Origin: a candidate division GN15 bacterium
GTDB lineage: Bacteria > Zixibacteria > MSB-5A5 > GN15 > FEB-12
NCBI GenBank assembly: GCA_014729205.1
Contig: WJKG01000090.1
Span: 1 to 5,589 of the forward strand
DNA: 5,589 nt
Direction of reading: 5' to 3'
The translations under genes and the position numbers were made by a program. This document shows, in pieces, positions 5,513-5,589 of the stretch (the first letter of the stretch is position 1; the number at the start of each line of letters is the position of its first letter). A model generated the notes under the pieces. The model was given only the letters and a program-made list of their open reading frames with translations, had not been told where the DNA came from and did not search any database.

Positions 5513-5589
5513 GCAAGCGCATGATGGTCTCTGTTGTGGTACTGCTCGTGTGTGGATCGAGTGTGCTGGCGCAGTCGGCGCTTAAGCGA
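5509..5589 (+). CDS. Exported protein, N-terminal 27 codons, truncated by window edge
   Basis: ATG at 5509 overlaps the preceding stop as ATGA, and the frame stays open to the end of the window. The 27 residues are a signal peptide: MSKR start, hydrophobic VSVVVLLVCG, and a cleavage site near VLA|QS (residues 21/22). A Cys lies within the hydrophobic part (residue 15) but the region around it is not a convincing lipobox, so signal peptidase I is favoured. GGGGAG (5495-5500), inside the upstream gene, lies 8 nt before the ATG. The overlap implies translational coupling with the repeat protein, and the shared export signal implies the same compartment. The mature protein is outside the window, so its function cannot be given. 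Confidence 0.8.
   Translation, partial: MSKRMMVSVVVLLVCGSSVLAQSALKR

Overview
The window reads as a bacterial chromosome segment of moderately high GC from a Gram-negative-type organism: Shine-Dalgarno sites, a sigma54-type response regulator, type IV pilins and exported repeat proteins. The pilins most resemble Myxococcus-type PilA from memory, and the mix (non-HemE URO-D protein, NtrC-family regulator, tandem pilins, secreted Gly-Asn-Asp repeat protein) would suit a deltaproteobacterium-like or FCB/Zixibacteria-like lineage. That placement is inference; no marker gene is present.

Layout. Bases 1-249 (minus strand) hold the first 83 codons of a URO-D superfamily gene that leaves the window on the left. 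It has a strong sigma70-like promoter (278-313), and GGTCAA occurs three times at exact 27-bp steps around it. Divergent from it, 490-1884 encodes a complete 464-aa NtrC-family response regulator (receiver, AAA+ sigma54-interaction domain, Fis-type HTH), closed by an intrinsic terminator at 1925-1949. The 356-bp gap 1885-2240 is a dense control region: the terminator, a perfect 16-bp palindrome, a TGGGAC-TT-GTCCCA inverted repeat, two TTGT-N3-ACAA sites, a sigma54 -24/-12 promoter and a perfect Shine-Dalgarno. Two tandem type IV pilin genes follow (2241-2633 and 2874-3269). Each has its own sigma54-type promoter and its own GC-rich terminator, so a whole transcription unit seems to have been duplicated. 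Their mature products are both 119 aa and match without gaps at about 72% identity.

After the second pilin terminator a sigma70-like promoter sits directly against the start codon at 3434, predicting a leaderless mRNA for a 692-aa exported protein. Its C-terminal half is 13 copies of a G-[GNDQS]-D-x-Y repeat, mostly 26-27 residues apart, likely a solenoid. Its stop codon overlaps (ATGA) the start of another signal-peptide protein that leaves the window on the right.

Working model (inference): the regulator, once phosphorylated at Asp53 by a kinase encoded elsewhere, binds the inverted repeats upstream of pilin 1 and activates sigma54 RNA polymerase at one or both pilin promoters, as PilR does for pilA. 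The two exported proteins form a separate, sigma70-driven, translationally coupled unit.
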